The notes under the pieces were generated by a model. It saw only the letters and a program-made list of their open reading frames with translations. It was not told where the DNA came from and searched no databases. This document shows, piece by piece, positions 50,168 to 61,639 of a DNA stretch of 64,000 nt. The stretch spans positions 2,294,001 through 2,358,000 of the forward strand of contig OZ005703.1 in NCBI GenBank assembly GCA_963930775.1, read 5' to 3'. The stretch comes from Cliona cf. orientalis (lineage: Eukaryota > Porifera > Demospongiae > Clionaida > Clionaidae). The position numbers and the translations under genes are program-made. The first letter of the stretch is position 1; each line of letters opens with the position of its first letter.

Positions 50168-50731
50168 CTAAGTGTGTTGGACTGCCATTCTGTAGTGGAT
50201 GCAATATATTATTGTACAAATCTGCCTATGATAGTATGACATTATCAGTATGATGAGAATTCTCTGCTCCAATATAATATGTACATACAATAGAGAAGTA
50301 CCCTTATATGTACATGTATCATATGTCAGGTATGCTGGCATTGCAGTAGTTGGAGTGTTTGGTTGAATAGCTAGGCCTCCGCCAGACAGATAGTAATAAT
50401 GTTGAGACTGTGCGCCAGGAGGTAGAGAGATAACACCAAATGAGAAGTTAAGTACTTTATGGGCACCAAAGTACAAACATTTGCAATTAAAGTTGATGGT
50501 ATGACTTGGCACCAAAGTACAAACATTTGCAATTAAGTTGATATGGTATGACTTGGAAAATTGTTCTGTGAGAAATTGGGGTTGCCATATTTCAAAGTGC
50601 ACATAGAGTTTTCCTATAAATTTAATGTGATTGTCATAGCCAGGTATGCTGGCATTGCCAGCTCTTTGAGTCCATGAAAGAAGAATATGTGCACTGTTTT
50701 GCCTGGAGGGCGGTTCCTGTATTCTCACCAA
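50168..50731 (-). CDS. Open reading frame of 187 codons, unrecognised
   Basis: A long uninterrupted minus-strand frame. Its first part reads PPSRQNSAHILLSWTQRAGN and GKLYVHFEIWQPQF. A 31-bp direct duplication (TTGGCACCAAAGTACAAACA ...) lies inside it at about 50465-50535, causing a partial protein repeat. No family is recognised. It may be chance or an old transposon fragment. Confidence 0.2.
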   Translation of the reverse strand: MVRIQEPPSRQNSAHILLSWTQRAGNASIPGYDNHIKFIGKLYVHFEIWQPQFLTEQFSKSYHINLIANVCTLVPSHTINFNCKCLYFGAHKVLNFSFGVISLPPGAQSQHYYYLSGGGLAIQPNTPTTAMPAYLTYDTCTYKGTSLLYVHIILEQRILIILIMSYYHRQICTIIYCIHYRMAVQHT

Positions 50732-50759
50732 AGTGATTACTCAAGTGGGTTTGTGTAGC

Positions 50760-52070
50760 AACTGTGACTAATCAACTGTGGTCTCTCTCTCTATCCACAC
50801 ATACGCTCTATCCATACATATATGCTGTTATACTTGCTAGTATAACAGCATATAATATATAAGTATAGTTGTGTGGCTGGAAATTGGGAGCATAATTATG
50901 ATTATGCATGATTTGTAGGACGATGTACCAGAAGACAATCTAGGAAGGCCTAGGAGGTTCACATTAGCATACATGCACACTTGGACCATGTAGAGGATTG
51001 TCTGAGCCATATACAGTACGTAGGATCAAGGAGCTGACAGAAGCACATTCCAGACATAATAATCTGCACTCATGATCAGCTGTGCAGCCATACAATATGG
51101 CTTAGTTATCGTGGTAAGATATCGGGTTTCAAAACAATCTAGCAACCTGAGTGGGGTAAGTAGCTAGTGTGCCAAGTTGCTGTTGCATGTTATAATTAGC
51201 TATGTAGATAATGGAGGATATGGATGGTACCTTATTGGGTTGGATGATCTCAATTAACTTATCTCGTGGGCTAAAGTTGTAAATTTGTACTGTCTTTGCA
51301 GTGGGAATACAAGAATTAAGGCTTTAATATAAGGAGATTAATTATTTTTATGTAATTACTGCATGCTGACCTTTATCAATTAAAATAATGTTCATTACCC
51401 CTTCCCTATAGCTACCCCCCTCCTCTCTTTCTCTCTCTCTCTCCCTCCCTCCCTCCCTCCCTCTTACCCCTCTGTCTTCACACTAAAACTTCTGGATATC
51501 AATGGATAGCAATCATAAAGATTATCACAAGGCTGTGTGGTATCCCAAGCCATCTTCCTCGTACATGCACACATTGGTACTGTGCCATCTATTGTAGTTG
51601 CATAATATTACAGTCTACTAAGAGTGTAAGGATTTTAGCTTTAAGGCTCCCCTTGAATCGAGATTTTGTGGTTCAATGCAATTCTTTTATCTGGTTATCC
51701 AGCTACAGTATCTAGTGCTAATACTCTTGTCACCTCATACTATTGCAAGAAGTAGCAAGTGCCTCTGGCATTAATTAATATTTGTGTGGGATGGTTTCCT
51801 CTCTATATCTAGGCCACTGTACGTGGATTGGCTTGCACATGATAAACTGTCGGTATCTGAACTTTCATGTATGTCGCTCGATGATTGATTAATTTTTTTC
51901 CAAGCAGTTTACATTTGCTTAATGAAGTGTGAGTTATTGATTCCTGGCGTATGGGGACAAGTGCATACACACGATTGTGGGTTTGAAGTGGGTATATTTT
52001 GCCAATGGCATTCTTGAGGTCACCTGTGTAGTGAGACTGATAGAATTTGCCGTATTAACATGGTGGCCAA
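50760..52070. other. Intergenic repeats
   Basis: 51020-51140 is a copy of the GGAGCTGACAGA ... GTGGTAAGATAT repeat. 51360-51690 is a GGGTGCAGGCT-family copy with a CT-rich middle. No gene is recognised. Confidence 0.5.
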
Positions 52071-52074
52071 ATAT

Positions 52075-52225
52075 TCAGTTGTTTTCACAGTCGAACGTAG
52101 CTGTGGTAGGGTGAAGCTCTAAATCAAACACTCCACTGGTACTCCTTGGAATAGCTGTTGTCCATTTAAGGCTGTCAGTGACAGAGAGAGACAGAGAGAA
52201 AGAGCCTCTCCCACTCATTCTTTCT
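52075..52225 (-). CDS. Possible terminal exon, unrecognised
   Basis: On the minus strand, after GCTGGAATGCAG, the frame reads ATKERMSGRGSFSLSLSVTD and SLKWTTAIPRSTSGVFDLEL, and ends at a TGA. It looks protein-like, but no family or upstream exon is recognised. Confidence 0.2.
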
Positions 52226-52654
52226 TTAGTAGCTGCATTCCAGCACTGACCACAGCTTCCCTTGCTCTCTCTCTCTCTACATGCATGTAAAGGATGGTGG
52301 ATGGTCATGATATTGTGTTGATAATTGTTACTATGAAACTGCATGATGTAATTATAACGTTATGGTTTATTTGGCCCCATTTGTATTGGCTAATATATAT
52401 TCACATGGGTCATTAGGATCAACCCTGTCATGTGTAGCTATAGCAAATCTTCCAGGGGATCTTTTCCATGACCAATTAACTGACTGGTCGTGAGCCAGTT
52501 TTTCGAATAGATCTAAATTTGTGGAGGAGTTGCCTTCGGCTTTAGCTACCCTAGTGCAAGTACGTGTGTCAGACTAAACCACAATCCACCATCTCTGTAC
52601 TGCACTAGCTTGTGTTATCTTTATTCATGGAAGTTTCTTTCTTGTGCACCTCAA

Positions 52655-52783
52655 CCGTTAGTGGATCTCAAACTAAGAAAAGAAGAAAATTTTGACAGTC
52701 GTGATCCTTCTGAAATAGGAACTCAAGCCGGGACATACACAGCTGCACTGACTGACTCCTTGGCAACCAAGATTCTCCAATAA
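52655..52783 (+). pseudogene. Short coding relic, unrecognised
   Basis: One frame reads SGSQTKKRRKF and then a stop. Shifted by one base it continues FDSRDPSEIGTQAGTYTAAL and TDSLATKILQ to a TAA. The pattern suggests a one-base indel in a once-coding C-terminal end. Confidence 0.25.
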
Positions 52784-52849
52784 CTAGATGGCAAGAATAA
52801 AAATTTTGAGTTACCATGTGAGTGTGAGCAAGCTGGGGTTGTTAATATC

Positions 52850-54810
52850 GTTATCACCGGTGGGGGTAGGCAGTAGATGGTATGCTTTATCTACAGTGGG
52901 GGCCAGTATTATACATTTTAGTATTATGGTTCTCTGTGACATATGACGTGGGTACATGTGAACATACATGTATGCCAATGTGTTTATGCAGTCAACCTCC
53001 ATCATGTACCCATGGGCATGATCAAGGCTCTGGTATCTCCCCCTGTATCAGCCCAATAACAAAAAGATGTGGTCATGGGGATTCCCCCCTGTTTCCATAG
53101 GAGGCCTCCCTCCTAGCTCTACCGTTGTCTTAATTATCTCAGCGTCAGACCACATACATATATACATATGCCAGTGTTACGTGATTTACGTCATGGTCAG
53201 TAGTGAATGCTACTGCATGTAACGGTGCATACCATGGACCATGACAAGTGGCCAGTGATCTACTCTTATTAAGTTGAGACCCTGGGATAGGAAACAGGGG
53301 TTTTACTTTGAATTGGTGACCTTCCCATCTGTGGGGGAATCACTTGATGTGCATGGTGGTTCTGTATCTAAGGTGACTATATATCCGTACATTTTTGGCT
53401 CAAAATGCATTTTGCGAGCATATACTAAGGTCGATAATTTGTAATATTCTATAATAGTGTAGCTATCAATTAATGCTAGTGGATGCAAAATTTTGAATTT
53501 TGGGGCCAATCTGAGCAGTACAGTAACTACCCATAAAAATTCTCACCTTAAGATAGTGTCGGGTGGGCCACCCACTAGCTCAAATAATATTCTTGTTATA
53601 AACTCATGACCCTTGTTATACTTACTTCTCTCTCTTCCCTCCTCCCCCATGCGTCTAATTTAAATGAGCTATATAATTAGGTACATAGTGCATAGTCATC
53701 AGTCTGAGAATCTAAAATGTTGGTGTATAATGATTATGGGGGAGCTTTAAATTTTGTGATTATCAACAGTGGTAGCAATGTCTACACAGCAATAATACCT
53801 AGTGAGTGGCAGTAGCAGTACACTTGGCACGAGGTTTGGTGACCACAGCATACCACACACTTACTCAAGCATTATAATTAAATCAGGGTTGCAGTGCAGC
53901 AGTGGTTACAGTATACTTTGTGTTTGTGTGCAATCCGTACAGCTGGCTAGTTGCATGAGGCTATCTATTATAGCTACAAGCTATAGGAAGCCTAGTGCAT
54001 GCCTATATAGCTATAGATGCACTATACATACACTAATGGGGCCATTAATTAGTGTATGTGAGGGCCATTGGCAATGACCTCAACATATCACCAGGTAGAA
54101 ATGAGTGTGTCCCATTCTTTGAAATAATAATATTATATAATTAGGTTGTAGAGTTGTGTGTATAATTATAATAATATATACGTATTTGCATGTGCCTGCT
54201 AGTATGTCCATGTGTATGTGTGCATGTGTGTGTGGTGTTTCAAACATCCTTCCCTAATCCTATAGTTGAGGTTGTTAATAATATTATTGTAACTATAAGT
54301 AACTACAAGTAATACTAGTAAAAAACTTGTATTCAGCTCTTATCATAAAATAAATTACATGATCGTGAATATCATTAAATCTTGAGCGCATGTCCATAGT
54401 CAGTGTGCAAGTGACTTGAGTTTCAAGAAAACGGCTGAGGTGGCTACCAAAATCCCTTCAGCACCAAGGCTTTTGAGAATACTATTCAAGGTTGAGCGAG
54501 GTGGGAAGGCTGTCTAAATTTTAATGAGATCAATTTCAGCCCTAAATATGTAGTACTACATATCCGTCCATAGCTTTTGAACGCTTGGCTTTTTGCAATC
54601 ATTCTAGACATCACTATAGTGTCTTTTCTTTTGAATCCTGAATCTTACATATCTGTACTTAGAATCCAAGTCTAGTCTGCCTTAACAGTCCTGAGATATC
54701 GACTATTTTCATAAGTAATTAGAAGGGCCGAATTTTTAGAAGAAATACGTTATAATATTATTGTGTTATATGTACAGTACATTTTGACATTGTGTGGAAA
54801 ACTGGGTACT
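52850..54810. other. Intergenic DNA
   Basis: No coding exon, RNA gene or clear paired repeat is recognised. Confidence 0.4.
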
Positions 54811-54866
54811 TGTTAGAAGTTCACTTCCTTATTGAAATGTTTATTGTTGAGATTCTTTTTCTCTAA

Positions 54867-55472
54867 TACCGTATTATGTTCTAATATAGGCGCCACCCTA
54901 ATTTAGGCGCCCTTTGAGACCTGCGCAATTTTTTCGGTTCTAATTTAAGGCGCCTTTCCGGACATCAATTATTTTTAGGCGGCGCCTATTTAATTGGAAC
55001 GTATTGCCACGTGCAATATGGCAATACCTCGGTACCGTACCGTACCGTCGATTGATCTATCGAGCTAGCAGTTTAGATGTCAAACTAAGCTGTCTCCTAC
55101 ATTTATATGGGCACTTACCGACTGCTTTGATGTCTTTCTGGAGTTAGAGACAATCGTTCTGATGGCTACGGTACCGACAACTCGAGAATGATTCAGCGAT
55201 CAGAGTGAAATTTCCAAAAAGAACTGAAACTAGAACCATATTTTTGTTGTTCTCGCCACTATCATATTCATTGCCACTAAATAAGACCGATTAGTGATAG
55301 CGCTTGTGCTCTGGCAAAACTTCCAGAACCGTTCTAATTGCAGCTCTTAGGCGCCTCCCTAATTTAGGCGCCCCTTTGACCTGCTCGTGAATTTTTCGGT
55401 TCTAATTGGAGGCGCCTGCACGATCTGTAATTATTTTTTTGGGCGCCTATATATATTAGAAAGTATACGGTA
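54867..55472. mobile_element. CCGTA/TA small element, TAGGCGCC type (606 bp)
   Basis: Left TACCGTATTATGTTCTAATA, right TTAGAAAGTATACGGTA. The outer parts repeat TAATTTAGGCGCC and GGCGCCT words. A central unique segment of about 320 bp (55020-55340) has no convincing gene. It interrupts the dispersed repeat that is whole at 7495-7680. Confidence 0.82.
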
Positions 55473-56101
55473 TATTTAATCACTCACAGTTACTTCTATC
55501 TGGAGATAAGTATTTGTATACATTGTCAACGAACACATGTCAACACAATGTCATGTACCGGTATAATATACGTATATGCACATCAAGGCAGCAATTCCGG
55601 TGGACATTAATATTATTCTTTCTCTCTCTCGATCTCTAATGTGTCCTACCATAATATGTTTATTCGGAACGATAATTGGAAGTTTAACTTTATTAGCAGT
55701 ATATATGGGAGGACACCTGTCAATGATTAGATTCATGCCAGTAGGCGCTAGCAGAACTGACAGATGTGGTTTGAAAATAAATCATAAGCTATGACAGTGT
55801 GATTGGGTGATAGTATTCATGGGCTGCTTGAAGTGAGTCAGAAGCCACAATAATGTCTAATTTTATTGCTGATAATGGTACTCTCTCTCTCCCTTTCTCC
55901 CTCCCTCCCTCCCTCCACACGCGTACGTATAATATATGCACCACACTTGGATTTCTTGCTAGTAGCACATACGTATATCTGTGTTACTGTGTGGTATATC
56001 CCATACCAATTCCAGCTACTGGGCCATGGCCATATCCCCTATCGACAGTGAAGGTATACCTAAATACTGGTATGTATATACATATGTCGTCTATATATAT
56101 A
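55473..56101. other. Intergenic DNA, right part of a split repeat
   Basis: 55473-55600 continues the repeat begun at 54815. A CT/CCCT-rich tract lies at 55880-55915. No gene is recognised. Confidence 0.45.
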
Positions 56102-56323
56102 TACCGTATAGCCGGAAAATTTGGCGGGAAATTAAATTTGGCGGTTTGGCAGTCTATTATTACAACCGCCAAATTAAAATCCGCCAAAATTTCCTACTCG
56201 CATATATACGTATGGCGATCCCGTACCGAACCTCCAAATTTAAATCCGCCAATATTCTTTCAATAGCGATTTTGGGCTCAACCGCCAAATTTAATGCCCG
56301 CCAATATTTCCAGCTATACGGTA
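56102..56323. mobile_element. CCGTA/TA small element, CGCCAAATT type, copy 2
   Basis: Left TACCGTATAGCCGGAAAATT, right TATTTCCAGCTATACGGTA. Very similar to 12957-13162, with an extra GGCGGGAAATTAAA near the left. Confidence 0.9.
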
Positions 56324-57330
56324 TATATTGATCACATACAATTTTATCACATGAATGTAACTACTCTTGCATACGGCCAATGGGACAGCCTTGTGCCACC
56401 AGCAATGGCCAGTGCATGCAGTATAATTATTATGGATAATTAAACAAGTTAATAGGGTGGAAATTAGGAGCTTATATGCATGCATGCACACACATTGAAA
56501 AGCTGGCACGAGGCTAATTGGTATACATGTAATTAAATATGGTTTTAAATTAACTGCTAATTATAACCTACCAGTTTTCAAAATAATTACCACATCAAGA
56601 TTAGCTATTCACATTAGCATACATGCACACTTGGGCCATGTGAATTGCCTCAGCCACATACAGGATTTATCCTTATAGGAAGTATGCATGTAAGTGTGTA
56701 TGTGCTTTCCTTATTTATTTGGTTTGCTTTAGATATACATCATTTTGGGAGAAGATTGTTATTGATTATGATTTGAAAACACCAGTCGAGAGAGTATGGC
56801 ACTGCTATTCCTTTTCAGTGTAACACAATGTCATTAGCATTATAAATGCAGTGACAGCATGTGATCTACTTTATGCATGTGGCTGTACCCTAAGGTGCTA
56901 GGCGCACAGAACTAACATGATCAGAAAATTAGGGTAGGTGGAGCGGGTGATAAAGAATTTTAATTACAATATTATTGCCTAGCATTTCTATGTAAACTTG
57001 TAGTATTCCAGTGATCTAGAGGCTTGTCAGGCTTTCATATCTAGTGACAAAATTTGGTGTGAAAGTGTGATAAATGTGTGGGCGTATGTATCACATCAAA
57101 TTTCTTGAGATGAGTTTCTTTTAATTCTTCACGTAAGTGTTTTGAATATGAAATACTATAGTTGTGGTTTATTGTTATTATTATTATTATTATTATTGAA
57201 TTTCGCAGCCAGACACACAATGAATGACTATAGAAATAAGAAATAATGGGCAAAGTGTAGTAATTTAGAAAAAAGGTGTGCTGCTGCCAGACATCTCCAC
57301 CTTTGTGATATTAATAATATTATGATGCTT
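56324..57330. other. Intergenic DNA
   Basis: 56740-56880 matches 17838-17980. A (TTA)n run lies near 57174-57197. No gene is recognised. Confidence 0.45.
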
Positions 57331-57333
57331 AAA

Positions 57334-57394
57334 GTCAAAGGTTTATAGGGAGTTTGGAGAAGCTTCCCCTCCAAACTCCCTATAAACCTTTGAC
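57334..57394. repeat. Perfect hairpin, 26-bp arms
   Basis: Arms 57334-57359 (GTCAAAGGTTTATAGGGAGT ...) and 57369-57394 are exact complements with a 9-nt loop. The neighbouring GTGGTTTAGC and GCTAAACCAC around 57397-57439 form a second, weaker pair. Confidence 0.9.
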
Positions 57395-57639
57395 TGTGGT
57401 TTAGCATATTATTATAATGATGCATTCATGCTAAACCACGTTGCCTCTAGCTGGTCTCAAGGACAACCATGGAGTGGGAATCATTGGTTTAACTCACCAG
57501 AATGGGTTATCGTAAACAACACTTATATCTAGCAGAGAGAGAGAAAAATAATATAATACACACATATTGTATTCATTGGAGGACAATAGTAGCATGACTT
57601 CTAATTACAGTCCTGTCGTACCTTTATTAGAGATTTAGT

Positions 57640-57718
57640 TAGCCTCGTCCCCAGGCCACTCCCACGTTTTCAATGTGTGCAACATTGAAAACGTGGGAGT
57701 GGCCTGGGGACGAGGCTA
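57640..57718. mobile_element. CCTCGTCCCCAGG foldback element with 9-bp target duplication
   Basis: Arms of 37 bp (TAGCCTCGTCCCCAGGCCAC ...) are perfect complements with a 5-nt loop. They are flanked on both sides by AGATTTAGT (57631-57639 and 57719-57727). A 9-bp duplication is typical of Mutator-like elements; that class is an inference. Confidence 0.85.
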
Positions 57719-57728
57719 AGATTTAGTG

Positions 57729-58371
57729 GCACCTATGCAAGATTTGTAATACTCAGTGAACGTAGCTGTCTTCCACACCATTTTAGCCTCCTCCCCTCTC
57801 CCTCCTGCACCTTCCATTTCAGGGCAGAGACATTGGCGTATTTCTCTAAGGTCATCTTGAACATCTGTCCGAACGTGATGGGATCAGCTCCCCCTAGCGG
57901 TCCATCACCCATGGCCAGATCCACTCCCTCCGTTGGGACTGTGGTGCATACTTTATTCCTCACTGGATGCTTTGTCTTCTCCTTAACTACCTCTGCTGGT
58001 TCAGCCACTGCTGTTACACTTCCTTTTTTGCTCTTTCTTCAGTCGTAACCGGTGTTGAGTCGGGAGTGACGTCAGCAGCAGGTTGAATTTCAGGCACATC
58101 TTTTGCATGTTTTATTAGTAGTGGCTACTCCTGCTCGGTAGTAGTAATCTCTTCCGGATCCGTTTGTTCGGTCGCCTCTTCTCCAGTTCCACCAGATTGA
58201 GGTGCTACTATACAGGGTGTATTGCTTCCTCCTGTACTACTACTGTAGTGGATTCCTCCTCTTTGGGCTTCTCCTCATCAGGTGCTGTAGTATCAGCTGG
58301 TTACTCTTCTGGCTGGGGTTCCTCTTTTGCCTCTTTAGTCATTCGATGGTTTCTCTGTAGTTTCTGATTTC
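57729..58371 (-). pseudogene. Long-chain acyl-CoA synthetase (ACSBG-like) 5' fragment
   Basis: Minus-strand frames read VPTEGVDLAMGDGPLGGADP, ITFGQMFKMTLEKYANVSAL and KWKVQEGEG. After a one-base shift the text continues EEAKMVWKTATFTEYYKSC and IGATKS. This matches the start of the AMP-binding region of bubblegum-type acyl-CoA synthetases, which activate long-chain fatty acids. Further 5' (58020-58370) is a Glu/Pro/Thr-rich leader broken by stops and shifts. The catalytic AMP-binding motifs are absent because the fragment ends at 57729, just where the foldback at 57640 sits. Confidence 0.6.
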
Positions 58372-58447
58372 CTCTCCTGGGCTGGGGTTCACTGGCTCAG
58401 GACCATCGACAGTGCATTGCATGACCTGCAGTCCTTACACATGTCTG

Positions 58448-58449
58448 CC

Positions 58450-58481
<32 letters not shown>
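58448..58481. repeat. (CTGT)n microsatellite
   Basis: Eight to nine tandem CTGT units. Confidence 0.95.
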
Positions 58482-58847
58482 AAATGATATCCAGTGATAT
58501 TGATAGGGATCATTTATGGTTACCAGCTGAGCAATAATTTGAGGGAACCATTGATGTCAGATAGTGAAGTATACAATATAAATACAACTACACCTATGAC
58601 ACCTGTACACTATATTCATTCTTTGGTGAGAGTAAAATTTCTCCATACTAGGATATTAGGAAAATAATATGATAATATATTAAAGCGATGGTTATTATGA
58701 AAAATTAATGATATTACTGTCCTGGAGCAAATATAATCTCAGGTGGCAGATGTTTTGCATGTGGTACCGTATACCATATGCATGAATAGTGTTTCCATGG
58801 TGATCTCTCCCCTGCATGTATCCTGCCCGAGGCTTTTCTGGTATTCT

Positions 58848-58848
<1 letters not shown>

Positions 58849-58928
<80 letters not shown>
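58849..58928. repeat. (CA)n microsatellite
   Basis: About 80 bases of uninterrupted CA. The His-Thr and Cys-Val frames across it are artefacts. Confidence 0.97.
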
Positions 58929-58930
<2 letters not shown>

Positions 58931-59610
58931 CATATCATACGCCACACACAAGATGCCAGGAAAAAATTTCAAGTCGCATGCAGGATTTCCAGAAACCATA
59001 CATTTATACTCAGTCTGTAGTGTAGGTAAACTATATGGGAATCATGCAGAGCAAGGGACACAATAAAGGCTGGCACCACAAAACAGGTAGCTACCTTGCC
59101 ACTTGAACCGCTAAGGATGTATACGTATGCTGAGTATTATACACGCTAATTAATGCCAGTTAAGCTATAGATCATCATTTCCTAGCTATTGGCTGACAGA
59201 CCAGAAATTATACTATAGGAGCTGACAGACATTAGTGCAGCCCATTATGGCATAGTTACATTAGTCATATTATGCATGTTGTAATGTGGTAAGATATATA
59301 TCAGATTTCAAAAATTAATGATCAATATAATTATAATTAAATCTAGCTAGGTAAACAATTATGCTTAGAACCTCATTTACCTGATCCATGAGTGGGCACA
59401 ACAATTTAGTATTCTACAAATTTAGCTATATATATATGGGTGGCATGTTAGCTATGTAAATAATGGAGGCTATGCTAATTCTTTAGCTGGATCCGGTAAA
59501 AATTTAATGGTCTTGTACTATAGAAGCCGGCATACAGATCAAGGCACCGCCAGTTGTATACTGCATGCCGCAGTTTAACATCCGGGTCTGCATGTGTGTG
59601 GGCGTGGCCA
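58929..59610. other. Intergenic DNA
   Basis: 59210-59320 is a copy of the GGAGCTGACAGA ... GTGGTAAGATAT repeat. No gene is recognised before the TATA box at 59619. Confidence 0.4.
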
Positions 59611-59618
59611 CAATGATT

Positions 59619-59626
59619 CTATAAAG
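59619..59626 (+). promoter_or_regulatory. TATA box candidate
   Basis: CTATAAAG, 72 bases before the ATG at 59691, in a GC-rich stretch. Confidence 0.4.
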
Positions 59627-59690
59627 CCGCATGCATGCAATACTGTCGGATAGTTGTTTGACCTATGTGCCACATCGTTCTTCAGCGGCG

Positions 59691-60373
59691 ATGGCGAATC
59701 GACTGACAACCTGCCGCCATCCCTATCTTTACCGTTTCTCTCCTGGTATGTCTGTCTCGTCAGACGAGTTGGATGGTAGCAGTGGCGCTGCACTATGTCC
59801 TGTCTGCCGAAAAGTAAGTACGCTCTATGTTGCAACTGCAGCTTCATGCATTCTAGTAGGCCATAAAAAATGCAGTGCCTCGGCGCGGGCAATTGAAGCC
59901 ACATTCTCAACATTATGATAATATTTTTCTATTCGGGAAAATTTTTTGCTTCTCCGCAGGTTTTCTCCGAGTCCACGATCGCGAAGCCAGGCGATCAGAA
60001 CATCGTTGAGATGCTACAAAAATGCCCGTTTGCAGATGAAGGCTGTACTGCAGATTTCATGAGCTACAGTGAAGATTTGCAACAGCACTTGGAACTTGTA
60101 CATGTGCATACCGTTCAACCTCATGGAATAATGCTATTTCCACCTGACCAGACAACTCTTTTATGTTCCAGTTTGCAGCCCTTTACTGCAATCATGCCTT
60201 CTGATACGGAAGCAAGTCCACCCAGTGAATGGATTCACTGCGATTCAGAATTTGCAGAAGATGAGTTACATTTATACATCAATGATGAAGGGCAAGATGG
60301 CACCACTCAGCTACAGCAAGAATCATTAGTCAGTGGAGCTGATCAGAGTGGAAAAAGTACAACGTTAACTTAA
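59691..60373 (+). CDS. Shortened TRAF-family protein: one TRAF zinc finger, no MATH (two exons)
   Basis: Exons 59691-59813 and 59960-60373 (GTAAGT donor, CTCCGCAG acceptor, phase 0) give 178 residues. Exon 1 ends ALCPVCRK, the last Cys pair of a RING whose front half is absent. Exon 2 has CPFADEGCTADFMSYSEDLQ followed by QHLELVH, a TRAF-type zinc finger (C-x6-C ... H ... H). The tail is acidic and ends at TAA before the coiled coil. Bases after the stop still encode MATH pieces. Such a protein could bind partners but could not recruit receptors through MATH, if it is expressed at all. It may equally be a gene in decay. Confidence 0.55.
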
Positions 60374-60387
60374 CATTCTCCAGACTG

Positions 60388-60627
60388 AGTGGACATTCAC
60401 ACACAAGGTCACCTTCAAGCTCGTCAATTGCAACCAGGCAGGAGGCAGGGATACCTTCAAGCCAGATGTCTTAAGCTTAATAAATGTGAACAATGCATGC
60501 TATAAAGTATAGCGGCTGCCCATACTTTATCTCCCACGTGCCTCAACTAGAACAGGGAGGTTTTGTTGTGGATGATACATTATTTGCCACATTATGTACA
60601 ATCGAATCTGATACTTATCATCCATGA
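60388..60627 (+). pseudogene. MATH-domain remnant after the shortened TRAF gene
   Basis: One frame reads EWTFTHKVTFKLVNCNQAGG and RDTFKPDVLS, then stops. After a frame change it reads GCPYFISHVPQLEQGGFVVD and DTLFATLCTIESDTYHP to a TGA. This aligns with the last third of the MATH domain of TRAF-like gene 1, with an internal deletion. The first part of MATH is missing. Confidence 0.8.
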
Positions 60628-60639
60628 CTTTGCTACTGG

Positions 60640-61408
60640 TCTTTTCTTGTACTGTTCTTTTCCTCTTAATTTTTTGCAGCCTTGATTCACTCGTATGTTC
60701 TCGATGTCTATCAATAATGATCAGCTTAATAACCTTTTCAGTTTTTTTTTTACCTACATGCTGTTTTTTATATACCTGACAAGGCTTATCACTGGCATAG
60801 ATCCCTGCTTTGTCTATAATTAATGTGTTCAGTGGATCTTAATTTGACATGTTTGGACTTTTTCTATTATAATGCCCTCAGTGTGATACACATTTATTCA
60901 CATTCACTTCCTAGCAAATTTCCATTGGAATGTGAACTATATGTTTTATAGTAATTATTGTTTTATTTTGTGAATCTTGCTTCAAATTGGGCTTCACAAA
61001 CAGGCTATACCGTATAGTCAAAAAATTTTGTGGGGTCCATTTTTCGCCAAAAATCAGTATTCAAAGGTTTCACAGTTTAATTTTTATGGATGTGTATACA
61101 ATAATGCATGCCCATTAAAACCGTGCTTATTTCATGGGTCAACTTTTTGTGGATGGTATAATAATATGGCTTATCCACGACAACTGCAAAAATTGGATCC
61201 CTCATGCAGGGTAGTTAATGCCATGCAACGCGCTGAGGGTTTTGTGCTCAAAAGAGCTCTAGTTATAGCTAGTAGTTACCAGGTATATACAATGTCATTT
61301 ATGTGTTAAATGCACATGTACAGACGATGTGTGAGTGACTTCAATGCTCATTAAGTTTGCCAGGAACATACACATTTGTGTGGCCAATGGTTCCTGCTAG
61401 TATCCTAA
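60640..61408. other. Intergenic DNA, one-sided CCGTA-like end
   Basis: At 61006 TACCGTATAGTCAAAAAATT looks like a left end of the CCGTA family (with TTTTGTGG words inside), but I could not find its right end. The 110-codon frame at 60977-61309 lies across it and is not a supported gene. Confidence 0.35.
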
Positions 61409-61622
61409 TACCGTAGGACGGGTTTTAATTGCGTAGTTTAATAAATGCGTTCTAGTCAAGTCAGGCCAAATTGCAAATCCAATAATTGCGATGGACGACC
61501 CCGTACCGTACTGTAGTATACGTGAACGTTTATGTTTGCGAATCTAATAATTATTGCGAAACGTAGAAAAACTCGCAATTCGCATTTAATAGATACTCGC
61601 AATTAAAACCCGACCTACGGTA
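61409..61622. mobile_element. CCGTA/TA small element, AATTGCG type (214 bp)
   Basis: Left TACCGTAGGACGGGTTTTAA, right TTAAAACCCGACCTACGGTA. The interior repeats TAATTGCG/CGCAATT words in both orientations. Confidence 0.85.
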
Positions 61623-61639
61623 TATATATACAATGTCAT

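Noticed and set aside
58695-59066. Cys-Val and His-Thr repeat frames
   Set aside because: They come from the (CA)n microsatellite at 58849-58928.
60977-61309. 110-codon frame
   Set aside because: It crosses a CCGTA-type element end and shows no protein-like conservation or splice context.
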